Shown: piece after piece, positions 4,421 to 6,727 of the stretch | How positions within the stretch are numbered: position 1 is the first letter of the stretch | Layout of the letters: each line of letters opens with the position of its first letter | Assembly: GCA_964391765.1 (NCBI GenBank) | Contig: CAYMNG010000126.1 | Location: 1-6,727, forward strand | Origin: UBA10649 sp964391765 | GTDB taxonomy: Bacteria > Actinomycetota > Actinomycetes > S36-B12 | Reading direction: 5' to 3' | Length of the DNA stretch: 6,727 bases | The notes under the pieces: generated by a model | Database searches by the model: none | What the model was told of the DNA's origin: nothing | Seen by the model: only the letters and a program-made list of their open reading frames with translations | Translations under genes and position numbers: made by a program

Positions 4421-6573
4421 CGCGGCGTCTCCTCCGTTCGGGCCGGCCCATCGCGGTCGAAGTCCTCGGCGAAGTGCCGCAGCGCGCTGCGNNNNNNNNN
4501 NATCGGCGTCAGTCCGCCCAGCGCGCACAGCGAGCCGTCGGTCATCACCTCGCACAGGTCGTCGAGCAGCGCGAGGTTCGCGGCGCGGTCGACGCCGGCG
4601 GTGATCCGGTCGATCACCTCGACCCCCCGGACCGCCCCGACGCGGCACGGGGTGCACTTGCCGCACGACTCGTGGGCGCAGAACTCCATCGCGAACCGGG
4701 CCTGGGCGGCCATGTCGACGGTGTCGTCGAAGACCACGACCCCACCGTGGCCGAGCATCGCCTCGATGGCGGTGAGCGACTCGTAGTCGAGGGGTGTATC
4801 GAGTTGCGATGCCGGCAGATAGGCACCGAGGGGCCCCCCGACCTGGACGGCATAGACGGGGCGTCCGCTGCGGGTGCCTCCGCCGAAGTTCTCGACGAGA
4901 TCGCGCAGCGTGATACCGAACGGAACTTCGATGATGCCGCCGCGGGCGACGTTTCCGGCGAGTTGGAAGATGCTCGTGCCGAGACTTCGTCCGGTGCCGA
5001 GGGCGGCGTACGCGGCGGCTCCGTCGGCGAGGATCGCCGGAACCGTCGCCAACGACACGAGGTTGTTGACCACCGTCGGCCGGCCGAACAGGCCGGCGAT
5101 CGCGGGGATCGGCGGCTTGGGTCGGATCTGCCCGCGCTTGCCCTCGAGGCTGTCCAGCATCGAGGTCTCCTCACCGCAGATGTAGGCGCCGGCGCCCATC
5201 CGAAGGGTGAGATCGAATCGCATGCCGCTGCCGAGCACGCTCTCGCCGAGGAGTCCGTGCTCGTACGCCGAGGCGATCGCTTCGCGAAGCTCGTGCGCCG
5301 CAGCGGGATATTCCGAGCGCAGGTAGACGTACCCCTGGGTCGCACCGACCGCGTACGCCGCGATCGCCATCCCCTCGATCGTCGAGAAGGGATCTCCCTC
5401 CAGGAGCATCCGGTCGGCGAACGACCCGCTGTCTCCTTCGTCGGCGTTGCAGCACACGTACTTCTGGTCGCCAGCCGCGTCGCGAACCGTTTTCCACTTC
5501 ACCCCCGTGGGGAAGCCGGCACCGCCTCGGCCACGCAGTCCGGACGCGGTCACCTCGTCGATGACCTCTGCCGGCGTCATGGTCAGCGCGCGGCGAAGAC
5601 CGACGAGGCCGCCGTGCGCCTCGAAGTCGGCGAAGGATCGCGGATCGATGATCCCGACCCGGTTGAACGTGACGCGGCGCTGGTGCGCCAGCCACCAGAT
5701 CTCCTCTACCGGCCCGACGCATCTCGGATGGTCGGTCCGACCGTCCGCGATTCCGTGCGTCGACAGGACGTCGACGACATCGGCAGCCGTCAGTGGCCCG
5801 TATCCGATCCGACCGGCCGGCGTGGAGACCTCCAGCAGTGGCTCGAGCGACAACAGGCCGCGGCTGCCGGTTCGTATGACATGCGCGCCGACGGCACGTG
5901 CCGCCGCCGCGACATCGTCCGCGCCGACCGCGACCGCGGCGGTGTCGCTCGGGACGAAGACGGTCAGCGACGATGCGGCCGCGGTCCGCACGGGTTCGGC
6001 CGCCTGCGACTCCGCTGCCGGCATGGCCTGCGCGCGATCGAGGATCACGTCCAGCCGCTCGACGTCGACGCGTCCCACGACCTCGTTGCCGACCCGGACG
6101 CTAGGGCCCAGTGCGCAGTTGCCGAGGCAGAAGACCTCGTCGAGCGTGATCGCGCCGTCCGCGGTCGTCTCGCCGACGGCGATCCCCAGCCGCGCGGTGG
6201 CGTGGTCGACCAGCGCTTGGCACCCGTTCGCCTGGCAGGCCTCCGCCCGGCAGATCCGCACGGTCTCGCGGCCCGGCGGGGTCATGCGGAAGTCGCGGTA
6301 GAAGCTGACGACGCCGGACACCTCGGCGCGGGTGCGGTTGAGGACCTCGGCGATGACGGGGATCGCGACCGGGTCGATCCAGCCGAACTCGGCCATCACG
6401 TCGTGCAGGATCGGCAGCAGCGAACCGGGCTCGTCCGCCCGCGCCGTCGCGATCGCCCGAACCGTTGCCTGATAAGCGGTGTCCGGCTCCCGCGGTGGTT
6501 GCTCCTGCCGTTCTCGGCGGCGTCCGCGGCGCTCGCCGGGCACATGCTCGACCGTGTCGTGACCATCGCGCAT
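4417..6573 (-). CDS. fdhB: Formate dehydrogenase beta subunit: NuoE/FdsG-NuoF/FdsB fusion, NAD+-reducing diaphorase
   Basis: A 718-residue protein (counting four undetermined residues) that takes electrons from FdhA and reduces NAD+. Residues 1-30 are a basic, Arg-rich, probably disordered tail. Residues about 31-180 are a thioredoxin-like NuoE domain with [2Fe-2S] ligands Cys108 and Cys113 (CRAEAC), Cys149 and Cys153 (CLGNC). After an Ala-rich linker (about 181-202) comes an FdsB-type N-terminal domain (SLTVFVPSD to about 275). The NuoF core follows, with the FMN/NAD motif GLRGRGGAGFPTG (345-357), CNADEGDSG (375-383) and CGEET (466-470). The [4Fe-4S] ligands are ESCGKCTPC (Cys637, 640, 643) and Cys683 in CALGG. 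The ATG at 6573 has only a poor upstream GGCGGG, and GTG at codon 11 is an alternative. Ten Ns (4492-4501) keep the frame. Separate FdsG and FdsB are the norm in R. capsulatus; fusion has precedent in Methylobacterium FDH1. Wobble-base usage shifts sharply within the gene. Confidence 0.94.
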   Translation of the reverse strand: MRDGHDTVEHVPGERRGRRRERQEQPPREPDTAYQATVRAIATARADEPGSLLPILHDVMAEFGWIDPVAIPVIAEVLNRTRAEVSGVVSFYRDFRMTPPGRETVRICRAEACQANGCQALVDHATARLGIAVGETTADGAITLDEVFCLGNCALGPSVRVGNEVVGRVDVERLDVILDRAQAMPAAESQAAEPVRTAAASSLTVFVPSDTAAVAVGADDVAAAARAVGAHVIRTGSRGLLSLEPLLEVSTPAGRIGYGPLTAADVVDVLSTHGIADGRTDHPRCVGPVEEIWWLAHQRRVTFNRVGIIDPRSFADFEAHGGLVGLRRALTMTPAEVIDEVTASGLRGRGGAGFPTGVKWKTVRDAAGDQKYVCCNADEGDSGSFADRMLLEGDPFSTIEGMAIAAYAVGATQGYVYLRSEYPAAAHELREAIASAYEHGLLGESVLGSGMRFDLTLRMGAGAYICGEETSMLDSLEGKRGQIRPKPPIPAIAGLFGRPTVVNNLVSLATVPAILADGAAAYAALGTGRSLGTSIFQLAGNVARGGIIEVPFGITLRDLVENFGGGTRSGRPVYAVQVGGPLGAYLPASQLDTPLDYESLTAIEAMLGHGGVVVFDDTVDMAAQARFAMEFCAHESCGKCTPCRVGAVRGVEVIDRITAGVDRAANLALLDDLCEVMTDGSLCALGGLTPXXXXRSALRHFAEDFDRDGPARTEETPR
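4429..4435 (-). promoter_or_regulatory. Ribosome binding site of fdhA
   Basis: The minus strand reads GGAGGAG, 8 nt before the ATG at 4420. It lies within the last codons of fdhB. It fixes the fdhA start and makes the ATGA overlap a coupled reinitiation site. Confidence 0.85.
4478..4491. repeat. Perfect 14-bp GC palindrome next to the fdhB gap
   Basis: CGCAGCGCGCTGCG is its own reverse complement and ends at the base before the N run. It encodes RSAL in fdhB. It may be the cause of local sequencing failure rather than a functional site. Confidence 0.6.
4492..4501. other. Assembly gap (10 Ns) near the 3' end of fdhB
   Basis: The gap falls between CALGGLTP and RSALRHF. The codon just before it begins AT. 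FdsB relatives as I recall them have Tyr-Pro-Val or similar between these parts, which would make the true gap 7 bases (Met-Pro-Val) rather than 10. Either length keeps the reading frame. A perfect 14-bp palindrome abuts the gap. Confidence 0.9.
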
Positions 6574-6727
6574 GCCCGCCACTGTGCCATACGGCGGCGG
6601 CTGTGGGTAGCCCGCCCAGTGCCCCGAAGACGCGCCGGACGTCGGGGTCGGCCGCGGTGTGGACGGGGTCGATGGCTCTTCACAATCCGGGGTGTAGGTG
6701 GGGTCTGAATCCGCCGGTCTCAAGTAG
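6574..6727 (-). promoter_or_regulatory. Leader region upstream of fdhB with a possible stem-loop
   Basis: These 154 bp before the fdhB ATG look non-coding. The fdhB frame stays open here, but the translation is Pro/Thr/Ser-rich, matches no part of the family and has only a TTG start at the window edge. CCCCGA (6622-6627) and TCGGGG (6642-6647) form an inverted repeat with a 14-nt spacer, which can also pair inside as GACG/CGTC to give an 8-bp bulged stem. I see no convincing -35/-10 pair, so the operon promoter is either atypical or outside the window. Confidence 0.35.

Noticed and set aside
4417..6573. Respiratory complex I genes (nuoE/nuoF, with fdhA as nuoG)
   Set aside because: FdhA carries the Cys-His and Arg formate active-site motifs, the fdsD and fdhD genes follow, and no other nuo genes are present.
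4324..6708. A 794-codon open frame on the plus strand opposite fdhB
   Set aside because: Same antisense shadow effect; it also crosses an N run and has no recognisable domain.
6574..6723. Longer fdhB starting at the TTG at 6723
   Set aside because: The extra 50 residues are low-complexity Pro/Ser/Thr without family similarity. TTG starts are rare, and the ATG at 6573 already gives a longer-than-usual N-terminus.

Overview
This window (about 70% G+C) holds one operon on the minus strand, reading from about 6573 down to 150. It encodes a soluble, molybdenum-dependent, NAD+-linked formate dehydrogenase with its accessory proteins. The last gene is a mycoredoxin, a thiol oxidoreductase of mycothiol-using bacteria. 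That gene, the GC-rich codon use and the family resemblances point to a high-GC actinobacterium, probably a relative of Mycobacterium, Rhodococcus or Gordonia. The genus cannot be settled from the sequence.

Layout in the direction of transcription: 6727-6574, a leader with no confident promoter and one possible stem-loop. 6573-4417, fdhB, a fusion of a NuoE/FdsG-type [2Fe-2S] protein and a NuoF/FdsB-type FMN/NAD diaphorase. 4420-1571, fdhA, the large catalytic subunit carrying iron-sulfur clusters and bis-MGD; it overlaps fdhB by the ATGA junction. 1581-1336, fdsD, the small delta subunit, overlapping fdhA by 11 bp. 1321-497, fdhD, the sulfurtransferase needed to activate the Mo cofactor. 431-150, a mycoredoxin gene after a 65-bp gap that contains a 15-bp palindrome. 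The expected path is formate oxidation to CO2 at the Mo centre of FdhA, electron flow through the FdhA clusters to the FdhB clusters and FMN, and reduction of NAD+. FdsD and FdhD serve cofactor insertion and activation.

The assembly is damaged in three places, and this should be read before any biology. (1) Positions 1-88 are a chimera: a 22-base exact copy of an fdhD piece followed by reverse-complemented Illumina P5/TruSeq adapter. (2) Positions 4119-4188 (poly-T, P5 adapter, a short duplicate of fdhA sequence and 19 Ns) sit inside fdhA between the third and fourth ligands of its N-terminal [2Fe-2S] cluster and create a false in-frame TAG. Family comparison suggests only about 4 real bases are missing. 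(3) Ten Ns lie near the 3' end of fdhB, next to a perfect 14-bp palindrome.

The best biological leads are an altered His/Cys cluster motif in FdhA (one Cys missing, an extra Cys about 30 residues on), the NuoE-NuoF fusion, a 12-bp-arm hairpin inside fdhA, linkage of mycoredoxin to formate dehydrogenase, and a mosaic of wobble-base usage along fdhB. I see no mobile element, CRISPR array, RNA gene or clearly unknown system.
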